Source: Perkinsus marinus ATCC 50983
Taxonomy: Eukaryota; Perkinsozoa; Perkinsida; Perkinsidae
DNA: 64,000 nt
Assembly: GCF_000006405.1 (NCBI RefSeq)
Contig: NW_003206847.1
Location: 479,356 to 543,355 of the forward strand
Direction of reading: 5' to 3'
In this document: in pieces, positions 1-9,630 of the stretch
Position numbering within the stretch: position 1 is the stretch's first letter
Layout: each line of letters opens with the position of its first letter
The notes under the pieces: model-generated
Told to the model about the DNA's origin: nothing
Databases searched by the model: none
Seen by the model: the letters and a program-made list of their open reading frames with translations, nothing else
Translations under genes and position numbers: made by a program

Positions 1-64
1 ATCTGAGACTCATGACTGTCACAGTGTACTGCTCTATGATCAGAGGGTATGAACGCTACATTTC

Positions 65-713
65 CTACCTGTCTCCCCGTTCAAGGTCCACAGTCTTCAA
101 CGTCGACGAGGATGCCCGCCCTAACAGCCTCTTGAGCAGCCACAACTGGACGCAGCTGGCGAGAAGGCCGACCACAGCTGCGCCCAGGACGACTCCCAGT
201 AGGGTGGTTGAGCAACCACATGTACTGGAGTCGTTGGGATTCGACTCGGTGCCAGTGGTCGCAGTCCTGAAGGAAAATAAGAATGATTCAAGACATTATC
301 GCTCTGTCTATACTATAGAGAAGATTCCGGAGATCGCCAAGTAATGAGTTAACTTACTTGTTATCGCCGGGCTGCTCGGTCGTTGTGCTCTCCAGGCCTG
401 CAGGAGTGTGGCTCGACCAGTCCGGATTGCCCCCAGTGGTCGTGCTCACGGGAGCCTCCAAGCTGACACCACTCCAGTCCACCTGGCTTCCGCCGGTCGC
501 CGGATCGATTGGAGGCTCAATAGTGATACCGCTCCAATCAATCGGGCTCCCGGCAGTCGTCGGTTCCACTGGGGGGTCGAGGACTATCCCGCTTAGGTCC
601 AGCTGATCGCCGGCCGGAGCCATACCCACTGGGGGATCCAGAGTGATGCTACTCCAGTCAAGTTGACCAGTGCCGGAGCCAGCGAGGACGATGATTGCTA
701 TAGTGGCATACAT
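65..713 (-). CDS. DWS-repeat type I membrane protein (copy A)
   Basis: Two exons, 713-358 and 266-65, separated by a 91-nt intron (267-357, donor GTAAGT, acceptor TTCAG), encode about 185 aa. A short hydrophobic leader starts the protein (MYATIAIIVLAGSGTG). Five imperfect units of about 20 residues follow, each with a core like DWSGITIEPP plus a Thr/Gly/Pro spacer. Exon 2 adds a transmembrane stretch (LLGVVLGAAVVGLLASC) and a short basic tail with LLKRLL. I infer a type I surface or endomembrane protein with a repeat ectodomain. The intron is supported because exon 2 gives the same membrane segment and tail as the paralogue at 7296-7829. I recognise no named domain family. Codon use resembles the neighbours. 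The start is the first ATG before the leader. Confidence 0.8.
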
Positions 714-1590
714 TTGTGATCACGATAATACTGAAATTCGGAGCAAATATCCTAGAAGAACTAAAGAAGGAGATTAGAGCGATCGCACTGACCCGGAAAT
801 GAATGTTCGTGCCTAGAGGCTGCAGCAGCGGTCAAGATGCGCTGAGTTCTCAAGAGGTGCGTCGCTCAATTTCCAGTCGTCGCTGTGGTCCTCAGCCCGT
901 GCATGCTTCTCGATATATCTCACTCGACCTACTGAAGGCTTGGTAAGCTTCGCTATAGGTCGCCTGAATAGTCGCGGGCTATAGCCCATAGCGGTTAGTA
1001 ATCATCATCTCCATGTTCATTGTGTTCTGAGTCCAGAGCCCCCGAAGCATGTGGGTCTTGAGTTCTTTGGAGCGATCCGTTGATAACCCCGTATGGGGAC
1101 ACGTGTACTATTCGTTGAGTGCTTCACATATGCATGATAGCGGAGCGAGCCACTCTGATTAAATCGTGATCTCCGTTGTCTGAGAGTTCCCTCCCTTTTT
1201 TTTCTTCACCCAATCCACACCCCCCTCAGTTCGCTTGGTATCGATCTCCTGATGGCTGGACCCGATCATGTTCCCCAGACAACTGTCCCGCCTACTTGTG
1301 ACTGGCCATGACTGGCTGGAGCGATCAGCTTCCTCAACACCAATGAGGGACCCCTGAGCGAGCCTCAACAGCCGCTGGTTGGGTCTCTGAGCCCTGAGTC
1401 AGGGTTTCCGCCCTCAGGCAATCCACTAGGGAGGATCCCCAGTAGTCTCATGCCGGCAACGACGTGGGATGGCGTTGGAATGAGTGTGATATGTCTCCTT
1501 TGCAAGGTGCGTGTGTTCTCCCTGAGCAAGATGTGTTTTGTGACAGTATTGATGGGATGATGGATAAGCGAGTTACTGTTTATCAATGCC
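714..1590. other. Intergenic, no supported gene
   Basis: This stretch separates two divergent genes. Open frames on the minus strand between 1159 and 1619 have no recognisable domain and overlap the first Hook exon, so I do not call them. I see no tRNA, repeat or hairpin. Promoters of both flanking genes presumably lie here, but no motif is evident. Confidence 0.5.
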
Positions 1591-4429
1591 ATGAAAGATC
1601 GGCGATATGAAGGAAGCACAGCTCTCGTCGACTGGGTTCGTGGGGCATTGCAGCTTGGTCAAAACTCAACTCCACCTCCTCCCATCGAGCGGCTCGATGA
1701 TCTCGCCTCTACTAAGATTGCTCTCAGACTATTGGCCGACATGTAGTACCACATCGTGGTCCGAGGTGGGTGAGCTCAGCTGTGGTAGGGACCCGGAGTA
1801 CTTCAAAGCATCGATGTCGGATGCTGAGTTAAAGTCGAATTTATCGCGGTTTTTTGAGGATGTAAGGAGCGGCTGTTGCTCGAGAGAGGCGATGGCTCAG
1901 GACTTCGGCAATCCTGTGCCACCAAGAACCTTCGATCGGGCCTTGCAGGATCCGGAGAAGCTATACAGCTTAGTACTTGTGGTGGCTGCAAAATGCCCAC
2001 GCCATGAGGAGTAAGGGGAACAGCGCGGTGATTGCTATCTAGCTTGCATAGCACTGTAGTTTTCGTGTGCAATTCCACTCTTACTTTAGTAGGGTCAGGT
2101 GAGAGCGTGCCGACTCAGATATATCACACACATGATGAGCCTGCCAGAATCAGTACAGGGATATATAAGACAGCGTATCACTTGGGCATCGCAGCTGTGC
2201 GGTGAGTCAATTCCTGGTGCGCTCGGTTGATCTCCTGGACCAGATAGCGGTGCTCCTGGTACGGGTTCGGAGGAGTCTGATGAGGAACTCGAGTATAAGA
2301 GGCGACATCGGAAGAAGTAGGGCGCATACTACCTAGGAGTCATTGCTTGTTTAGGAGCCCTGAAGGCAGCCTGAAAGGCCATCGCGATGGGAGAGGAGCC
2401 TCAACTAAATCGAAGGATAGTCGTTCTTGGTGGGATATTTTCTGATATGGCTGCTGAACATGTCGTCGAGCTCAGGCCTCGATCAGGAGAGATGAAAGTG
2501 GCTATGGCTGCCAGCACAGCTGCGGCCGCCAACGCTTCGCTGTCGCAGCATTTGATCACTTCTCTGCAGGAGGAAGTAGAGCGCCTGCAAGTAGACCTGT
2601 TTCTAGGAGGTTGGCGAGGAGATTATGCTTAATCAGGGCGATAAGATTCGACTAGAAGAGTCTCTGGTAGAGGCCCGAAATGAGCTCCAGAAGGGGCACC
2701 AGGCACTACTGGATACTAGTCAACACAACGAGGAGAAGGTTGGTCGGCTCGGCGGGTGTCGGGTCAGTTGGGAGAACTTGTAGGGTTTGGAGAGAGAGGA
2801 AGAGTTCGAACGCGAGCTGACTAAAATGGCTGGGGAAAAGGCTGCATTGGAGCGAAGACTAGCTGAGGAGAAGACTAGGCATGAGGAGGAGACTAATAGA
2901 TTACGGAAGGATCTGGAAGGGAAGGCGGAGACTGCGGCGATGGTAGTAGTAATCAGTGATTCCATTGCAGAATCATTTCTTGTATAATAACTTACCCCAG
3001 GATTCATCCTTGGTTTTTGTTTCTTTCCGAAGGGTGATTCAGGTGCCCGGCTTGGAGAGAAGTGTCACAACACTCAGAGAACAGGTGGCTGAGATGGACT
3101 CGTTGAAGGAGCGTAACCGGAGTCTTACTAAGAAGGTTGCCGACTTCGAACAGCTCGTCGCCTGTGAGATGAGAACCAGAGAGATGTTTGTATTTCGGTG
3201 GATGTTGTCGCAGGCGCCTCAGCAGGAGAGAGTGACAAGTTGGCATTGGAGACGCTGAAGCAGGAAAATAGGGGTCTGAAGTCGGAGTTGGCCGAGATGA
3301 GGGCATGCAAGCAGTCACTCCAGGAGGACAGTGACGTTGCGGCTGGAAATTTGGGTACCCGTGTTTGCTGAGGGGTCAGTGTTCATCGAAATGGTCGGTA
3401 GCGGCGATACGAGAGGAGTTGGGTAGAACGAAGGAGGAGTTGCTAGCGGCCAGAGCTGCAATGAACGAGAATTCGGCGAGTCTTGGAGATGCGTCTGGGG
3501 CGGCTTCAAAGGAGGTAAGGGGTGATCTTGCGCTCTACTAGTCGCTGTTGATTCAGGTGTTAACTCGGCTCGAGCGAGAAAATGAGACACTGCGTGAGTT
3601 TGCTGAGGCTAAGGAGCCAGGTTCTTCTATGTTGGTCACTCGGATTAGCAACTTACGAGAAGAGAATGACAGGTTGGGCGACGCCCTTGGGAAGGCGCTG
3701 GATCAGGTCAGAGGAGGCGATGAGATGGGAGGCGTTCGACTAAGCCGTATCAGGTCAGACAGTTGGAGGGAGAAGCTCAGAAAACTGATGTCGCAGCGGA
3801 AAGTATGAGTTCAGCTCGAGTGGAGAAGTTGACGGACGAGCTCCTGGCGGCCAAGGACACTAATTACACCCTGAAAGCTGAGCTGCATAGCATGCAAACT
3901 CAGCTGGCCGTTAGGGAGAAGGAACTCGAGGTTGGGCAGTCGATCGTCTCGTCTAGGGCCAGGAGGGATTGCCATGTTATTGCAGTTGGCTACGGCTAGA
4001 GGAGATGGAGGAGGTATCGCCACGGAGGAGCGAGTCCGAGAGCTGGAGGCTCAGAATCAGGCATTAGTTGACCTAATGCAGACTTTGAAGGAGCAGGTCA
4101 ATGAGAAGCTATTGATTGAGTCTTGAGGAAATGCTTTAGATCATCATAAGGGAGGAAGAGACGCAGATTTACAGGCAGCAGCGACATGAGGAATCAGAGA
4201 GCCAGAGGAAGGAAGAGAGGCTCTTGGTTACTGCCCTTTACGAGCTCGGTTTGAGGTAAGCTGTTATGCGAGCTGTTCTGTACTACTGTTGCTGCGCTGT
4301 AGATACCACTACTTGCGGCTGACACCTTGTCAACGGTGTGGTGAACTGGCTATAACAGATTCGTGTGTGACCAGTAGCCGTGAGAGTAGTAGTCGGAGCA
4401 GTTCAGGACAGTACTCAACGTCACATTAA
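1591..4429 (+). CDS. Hook family microtubule/dynein adaptor
   Basis: This gene has many exons. The N-terminus (MKDRRYEGSTALVDWV...) reads through intron 1743-1788 into DPEYFKASMSDAELKSNL and through intron 2011-2118 into YITHMMSLPESVQ, matching the conserved Hook N-terminal domain that binds dynein light intermediate chain. Exons from about 2470 to 4250 encode long coiled coil rich in Glu, Arg and Leu (for example SLQEEVERLQ, EKLTDELLAAKD, ERVRELEAQNQAL). The end reads LLVTALYELGLRYHYLR, the counterpart of the Hook C-terminal LLVTAWYNMGM block, followed by a Ser-rich tail. Hook proteins link cargo such as endosomes to dynein. The start at 1591 is the first ATG in frame with an upstream stop. 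Several middle splice sites (2202-2800) are not resolved, so exact length is open. About a dozen introns are present. Confidence 0.82.
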
Positions 4430-4696
4430 TAAGCATGCATCATTTTATAGGGTCCTGGCGTGTGTTGAGTTGTCTAGTGATATGTTCCCTCGTACAGGGA
4501 GGATAGGGAGATGCATACGTCACGAAGTACGTAGACTTGATCGTGGAGGTATCCACTCGAAAGACTCCCATCCAGTTCAGCTGAAGAGAGAAGAGCAAAC
4601 AGTGCAGAAAGGGTACGGGAAAAGGTTAATCTACATGCGTACTTGAAAGGGAAACTTCAGGGGTAGAGCAAGTTTATTGAGGAATTGAGACAAGAT

Positions 4697-5087
4697 AGTT
4701 CTTTACTGCCTCCTCTTTGGTGAAATCCGAACCAGACCGCGGCGTACTACTGTCGATTCGCAATACTTTTCATGCTCTACGACTAGGCTTGACCCAGTTT
4801 GATCATTGTTACAACAGGGCGGTGAGGGAATATATGCACACAGTGAACTACATGCGATGGTAGGAATATGAAAATTTGGAGGAAATTTAGAGAAATTATC
4901 GTGTTTCTGTACACCTCTACCCAAATCGTGTGTAAATTTCCATAACGCAGTGAGGAAGCTTCCGAGTTCAGTTGAGGCATCAAACATATATTCTCACATT
5001 GCCACAGAGCTACCTCGGAACCTCACGCAGAAGGGGTTGCCCTCGTATGGCCACGCTGAGTTTGGTATTCATGCGGCAGTGTCGTAA
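4697..5087 (+). CDS. Possible exons of an unidentified gene
   Basis: An open stretch reads SLVKSEPDRGVLLSIRN up to CYNRA and then meets a GT donor at 4822. After an acceptor ending near 5007 the frame reads on as LPRNLTQKGLPSYGHAEFG to a stop at 5087 (an alternative acceptor gives SYLGTSRR). The intron is a copy of the window's introner repeat. A further exon-like stretch (ERVREKVNLHAYLKGKL) lies at 4590-4660. No domain is recognised, and the gene start is unknown. Coding status rests mainly on the intact splice structure around the repeat. Confidence 0.35.
4822..5007 (+). repeat. Introner-like MITE, copy 1
   Basis: A 186-bp GT...AG segment starts with a donor, then GAATATATGCAC, and ends with CATATATTC followed by an acceptor. 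The middle holds an AT-rich AAATTT block, TGTACACCTCTACCC and GAAGCTTCCGAG, all shared with the copies in CDC48 and elsewhere in this window. The GAATATATG ends are inverted relative to each other. It lies in sense orientation to the possible + strand gene. Confidence 0.75.
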
Positions 5088-5361
5088 ATGTTATTCTTAC
5101 GGGAAAAGTTCAGCCTAAATATATCCACTCTATGTGCCTGTGTTCATTTGGGTTCAGCCAAGCATGCAACGCAACGATCCTGACCCAGCATAGCTTCACG
5201 CATGGATACAAAATAACGGGCGAGCGCTGGTAGTAGACGTTAAGTACATGCAGATTGCAAGAAAAGTGCAAGATTCGCTACGCCCGCGTGCAACCGTTTC
5301 ATTTTTGTCTCGGCAGGCAACTTCATCGCTGCTATCATTCTCTTAGTCTAATCTGTCAAGC

Positions 5362-6036
5362 ATGAGCATCTCTGCTGCTGCCGGTGTCGAGCCCACTGCC
5401 ACTCAGCCCGCCCCCACCACAACTATCCGGTCTTCCACCATAGGACAGGCCCCTCCGACCTCCTACTATGTACAGCCTGGTACTACGTCCCAAATGCAAC
5501 CTCCTCAAGGGCCCATGATTGACGAGAAGATTGTCCAGAAGCAGAAGGAGAAGGCCCTGAGGGAGCTGGAGTCTCGAGTTAAGCTTGCCTTGCAACAACA
5601 CGAGCAGATGTATCAGCTGCAGAAGTCCCACATTATGGCCGACCATGATAGGCAGATGGAGTACACCAAGGCTACTATTGAGAAGGAACGTCAAGCTGCT
5701 ATGTTTGATTTGGAGGGTCAGTATCAGACCAACACTCGAGGCTTGGAGCAATCTGCCATTCAGCAGCGCATGCAGATTGAGACTACTGCCATGCAACTTG
5801 ACATCCAAGCGCATCAGCAGAAGATGATCATGGAGCACCAGGAGCGAGAGAAGAAGTGGACTGGCCAGCCTGCTGTCCCTCAGACTCTAGCTGTTCCTCA
5901 GCCTTATGTTGCTCCTACAACCTACAGTGCTTATGGTCAGCCCGGTGCAAGCTCGGTGACGACGACATACTCGACTACTGTTCAACGTGCGCCGCAGACT
6001 ACCTCTGTCGAGGCTCCTGCTGCAGCTGCTCAATAA
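5362..6036 (+). CDS. Intronless coiled-coil protein, unknown function
   Basis: A single open frame of 224 aa with no intron, unlike its neighbours. Residues 1-50 are Ser/Thr/Pro/Ala/Gln-rich. Residues 53-165 form a charged, Gln-rich coiled coil (KQKEKALRELESRVKLAL, EYTKATIEKERQAAMF). Residues 170-224 are Pro/Thr/Tyr-rich and low in complexity (QPYVAPTTYSAYGQ). Codon use is clean and strongly biased, which suggests high expression. Upstream, at about 5305-5320, a pyrimidine-rich tract ends in CGGCAG and could be a trans-splice acceptor or 5'-UTR intron end. I do not recognise the family; a cytoskeletal or membrane-skeleton role is possible but not shown. Confidence 0.75.
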   Translation: MSISAAAGVEPTATQPAPTTTIRSSTIGQAPPTSYYVQPGTTSQMQPPQGPMIDEKIVQKQKEKALRELESRVKLALQQHEQMYQLQKSHIMADHDRQMEYTKATIEKERQAAMFDLEGQYQTNTRGLEQSAIQQRMQIETTAMQLDIQAHQQKMIMEHQEREKKWTGQPAVPQTLAVPQPYVAPTTYSAYGQPGASSVTTTYSTTVQRAPQTTSVEAPAAAAQ

Positions 6037-7295
6037 ATGTAGAGCATGACTGAGTTTTGTTGTGTATGGTTCAAGAAGTCTTGGACGGTTTTTACATAGC
6101 CATTCAAGCTGATCCACAACATGATTGCTCAATTCGATATATATGTTTGATCTTGAGTTGACTAGTTTGGGATGAGATGATTGGGCCTTCGTTAGACTTA
6201 TCTTGGCATTAAGTCTTGGCTCGTCGGTAGTTTCGCGATCGGGATTTCGGTGTATCTGCAAATTTTAGCATTATGATCGATGGAAGGATGTAGCATATTT
6301 GGTTCGTTCTTGAGTAGGCGGACTAGTAGAGCTAGGCAGTGTGAATTTCCCTATGTTCAAGTCTTCGGCCAATCTACATTTCGTTCGGTAATTGGGTTGA
6401 TCATATGAGTAGCTTACTAACGTTACTTTTCTTTTTGTTCCGAAAACGATGCGGATAAATCAAAGGCTTTATCGTGTTGCATGCCCTCTCGATTCAATAT
6501 CGTCCAGACGAGCGAGGATTACCAGTAACGCAATGGAACTGTTAAGCGAACTCACAATTGCCAGTACGTTTGTTTCAGATGATTTGAAAACACCCTCCGA
6601 ACTCACTCAGGAATTCTCCCTGTAAGTCACTGCGATGCAATGTACGTTCCTCAGTTGTAGGAACTATCTATGACAAGTCATGCCCAAGCAGTGGGGACTC
6701 CCCACTGGAGAGCGGACGGTAAACAGCGTAAATCACATTAATTGTCAGTGCTACCTACTATCTCTAGTCTCAAACAGTTTGAGACTAGAGATAGTAGGTA
6801 GTTTGAGTCAAACTCAAGTCCTAAGCGCAATACGTTACAGATAAACCAAGTGAATGTCAGAGGTAAAAGCATGACATAGCAAGATTTGAAGTTATAACTG
6901 TCAGCTTGCAACACCAACGGGAATCCATAACTGACATTGGCGCACAAGTGTCAAGAAGATGATATGTCATAGGTAAGTAAGACGCGGGGACGGTTTTTCT
7001 ACCCGCCGGGACCGTTATGGGGATCCTCCACTTCCCCTCGAGGGCGCTAGGAACATAGGGGGAGTGTAACACTCTGAGTGACGATAGTTCCACTAGGAGG
7101 CCAGCAGCAACATGGAATTCCCATGATGGAAGTTGAGTTTCGTGCACCTTGAAGCATTGATAGCACTTATCAGCTACGACTTGCACGAAACATGCATCAC
7201 GGGTCGTAGACGCAAGGGGGACGGTCGCACGGGGCTGATACGTGGTTTGGATCGTGATTGCAGCTCACTTCCCCTAGTTATACTTATACTTCCCT
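6037..7295. other. Intergenic with a large palindrome
   Basis: No gene is supported in about 1.2 kb. A 58-codon open frame at 6449-6625 ends beside a GTAAGT donor and might be a first exon, but nothing downstream confirms it. The outstanding item is the perfect palindrome at 6751-6801, listed separately. Confidence 0.45.
6751..6801. repeat. Perfect 51-bp palindrome
   Basis: The arms at 6751-6775 and 6777-6801 are exact reverse complements of 25 nt around a single central A at 6776. The left arm starts CTACCTACTATC and the right arm ends GATAGTAGGTAG. An RNA copy would fold into a long hairpin with almost no loop. No coding frame or T-run follows it. Confidence 0.9.
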
Positions 7296-7829
7296 ATGCA
7301 AATCGTTGCAAGTCTCCTCTTCGTTGCTGCTATAGTATCCGGCGCGGTAGACTGGAGTAAGGTCACTATCGAGCCGCCGATGGTTCCGACGCCGACTGCA
7401 GCTGGTCTGAACTTATCGAGCATCGTGCTTGACGGTCCAGGCCCCCTGGCGGTTGGGCTCGACTGGTCAAACGTTACCCTCGAGCCACCAGGAAGCTACA
7501 CTCCTGCGGCCGGACAGCTGGACTGGTCAACCGTCCCTCTCGAGGGAACGGCAACTCCAGTAACTGCTGGTCCTAGGCAAGAGTAGGCGGTGGGGGCTCG
7601 TCGTCTCGACTTCATTCGTTTCATCCTCAGTGTTCCAGAGGCTGCCAAAGATTCGGCAACTGCCAACGTCTGTGCGGTTAGTGCAGGGTGGCCAGCAGAA
7701 CTGATTGGAATCCTCCTGGTGATCAGTCTAATCGGATTGATCACCAGCAGTGTGCAGATCTACCTGCTCAAGAGGCTCATGGTCAAGACGATGGCGCGGG
7801 ATGAGGTCGACGTTGAGCTAGGGAGGTGA
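7296..7829 (+). CDS. DWS-repeat type I membrane protein (copy B)
   Basis: Exons 7296-7582 and 7631-7829 flank a 48-nt intron (donor GTAGGC, acceptor CCTCAG) and give 161 aa. A signal peptide (MQIVASLLFVAAIVSGA) is followed by four units such as VDWSKVTIEPP, LNLSSIVLDGP, LDWSNVTLEPP and LDWSTVPLEG. Exon 2 encodes a membrane span (LIGILLVISLIGLITSS), then YLLKRLMVK and an acidic end. The layout and the spliced tail match the gene at 65-713, so the two are paralogues about 7 kb apart on opposite strands. The repeat number differs (about four against five), which suggests unit gain or loss. The function is unknown; a surface or adhesive role is a guess. Confidence 0.8.
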
Positions 7830-8963
7830 GGGATGTCGTCTGACACTCGAAAGCTTAGAAACCTAATTATCGATCACTGTCACGAGAAGTTAGTCGTCCA
7901 CTATACGCATTCAGATACAGGGTTCAAGAAGGAGCAGAAGCATCAGTCAAGGAGGCTGTGATGGGCCTGTGACGGCACTAGTCTAGCATGTCTACATTAT
8001 CATGCGTGAACAATGAGTTGATGTTGAACAACGCATTGCTTGAGTTTTTATCAAGTGCTCAAATGTGGGACAGTCAGATCAAAACTCGTATGAATGAATT
8101 ATGGTCTCGCATTACCTCTGACGTCCACGATACCAAGAAACTGCACAGAACAGACTCACGACGTTCAAAGCAAGCGATTCAATACTACGCGTTGTTGTGT
8201 ATACCGAACATGGGAATCATACGAATGATCTTATCACGATGATCGAATATATGATTTGATGTTCATGGCAGATTAGCGGTGGAAGGTTCATGACATAATC
8301 GATTGCTGTAATAAGATTCTCCTCTTCGAACTCTGTCATTCATCCGTCCAATGTTACCCGCGGTGTTTAGCATTTTGTTGCGGTGCTTCTCCTCCTACGG
8401 GAGCAACTAGTGCCTTCAAGATACACTTCAACATGAGTTACCACATTAATCAATCCGGACCAAATAATGGCCTTTACCTGGTCTGAAGGACACTCAAAGG
8501 AGCTCAATCCCGCTGCGAAGGTTCCAACGCTACGTCGAGCTCTGCCTGGGAGAGTCTCCCATAGGTCCTGAGTGATATTAGTGGGTCTCTCACGGTGAGG
8601 GCCTCAACTTCTCGCTAGCATTCTGTAACTTCTTTGATCCTCTGGCAACGGGGCCCCCGTTACGGGGGCATGCGTATAGCTCTAGTAGTCTCAGCATGCC
8701 GTAGTGTAGTGTGCACTGTACACGTGATCGGCAATCAGAGCGGAGCGAAACAATAAATATCGCGTCGTTTTCGGCGCCACCGTTGTACGCATACGCAACG
8801 CCACAGATAAACAGAGTGCATCTGAGTAACAGCAATCACGAAGTCTGTGGAGCGACTTCCATGTTCTTAATAGTGCTGCTTCTAGATTTCTATATACTAT
8901 CCCACTACTGGATGACTTTGAGCTGTTTCCTATTTTCGTTTCAGAGCGTTTGAAAATTGGCGA
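7830..8963. other. Intergenic, no supported gene
   Basis: An 84-aa open frame at 7988-8242 has no recognisable domain or splice support and is not called. A small GC-rich nested palindrome lies at about 8646-8668 (CCCCCGTTACGGGGG). A pyrimidine-rich tract ending TTTCAG at about 8942 is a likely 5'-UTR or trans-splice acceptor for the next gene. Confidence 0.4.
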
Positions 8964-9498
8964 ATGGCTGACGAATCTAAGGCTGTTCAACCGCTCGGCA
9001 GCCTTCCTAAACTAGGCTTGCATGCTCAAGTCTCTCGACTAGAGGTGCCAGCAGAAGGAGGGACAGTGGCTTATTCCTGTTCTATGGTAGGCGTTGATAA
9101 CAGAGACTTTGGAAACATCACGTAAGGAGGCAGAAACGCTGAGAACTGCCAGGTCGCAGGGCCAGTCGATTGCAGTGAGACCGGCCAGGATAGAGAAAGC
9201 GTTGAAGGGAATGAGAGATAACATCAGCGAACGTGAACTGGGCAGCTGACGGAGCCTTGATTTCGTACATGAGTTGAGCCCGTCAGACGTTAAAAAGAGG
9301 CAGAGTGTAGCCCTCGCATTCTTCGACCAACAACGGGTCGCTAACGAGAAACTGAGGAATGAGATTGACCTATTACAAAACGACAATGTGGGTGATGGTC
9401 TTGTCTGCTTGGAGACCTTTCTTCAGTTGTCATTGCAACAAGCCGTGGTGAAGCTACAACGTCGACTCAGGGGAGTCGAGCTAGCTCTTGGTGAATAG
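8964..9498 (+). CDS. Small coiled-coil protein, unknown function
   Basis: Exon 1 (8964-9044) reads MADESKAVQPLGSLPKLGL and ends in VSRLE. A 46-nt intron (9045-9090, GTGCCA...GGTAG) leads into ALITETLETSRKEAETLRT, keeping the heptad pattern, which supports the splice. Later coiled-coil pieces read SVALAFFDQQRVANEKLRN and VVKLQRRLRGVELALGE before the stop. An in-frame stop near 9247 means another intron between about 9230 and 9275 that I could not place, and one more lies near 9390-9440. No family is recognised. Confidence 0.6.
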
Positions 9499-9630
9499 AA
9501 AAGATGATGCCCTTACTACATGCTCTCGTCTCTGCCGTTAGCGTACCTTTCCTAGTCTCGAGTTAGTTTTATAATACTTCATTGCTATGGATTGCATGTG
9601 ATATTTTTGGTAGATTTTTTGACTTATTCA

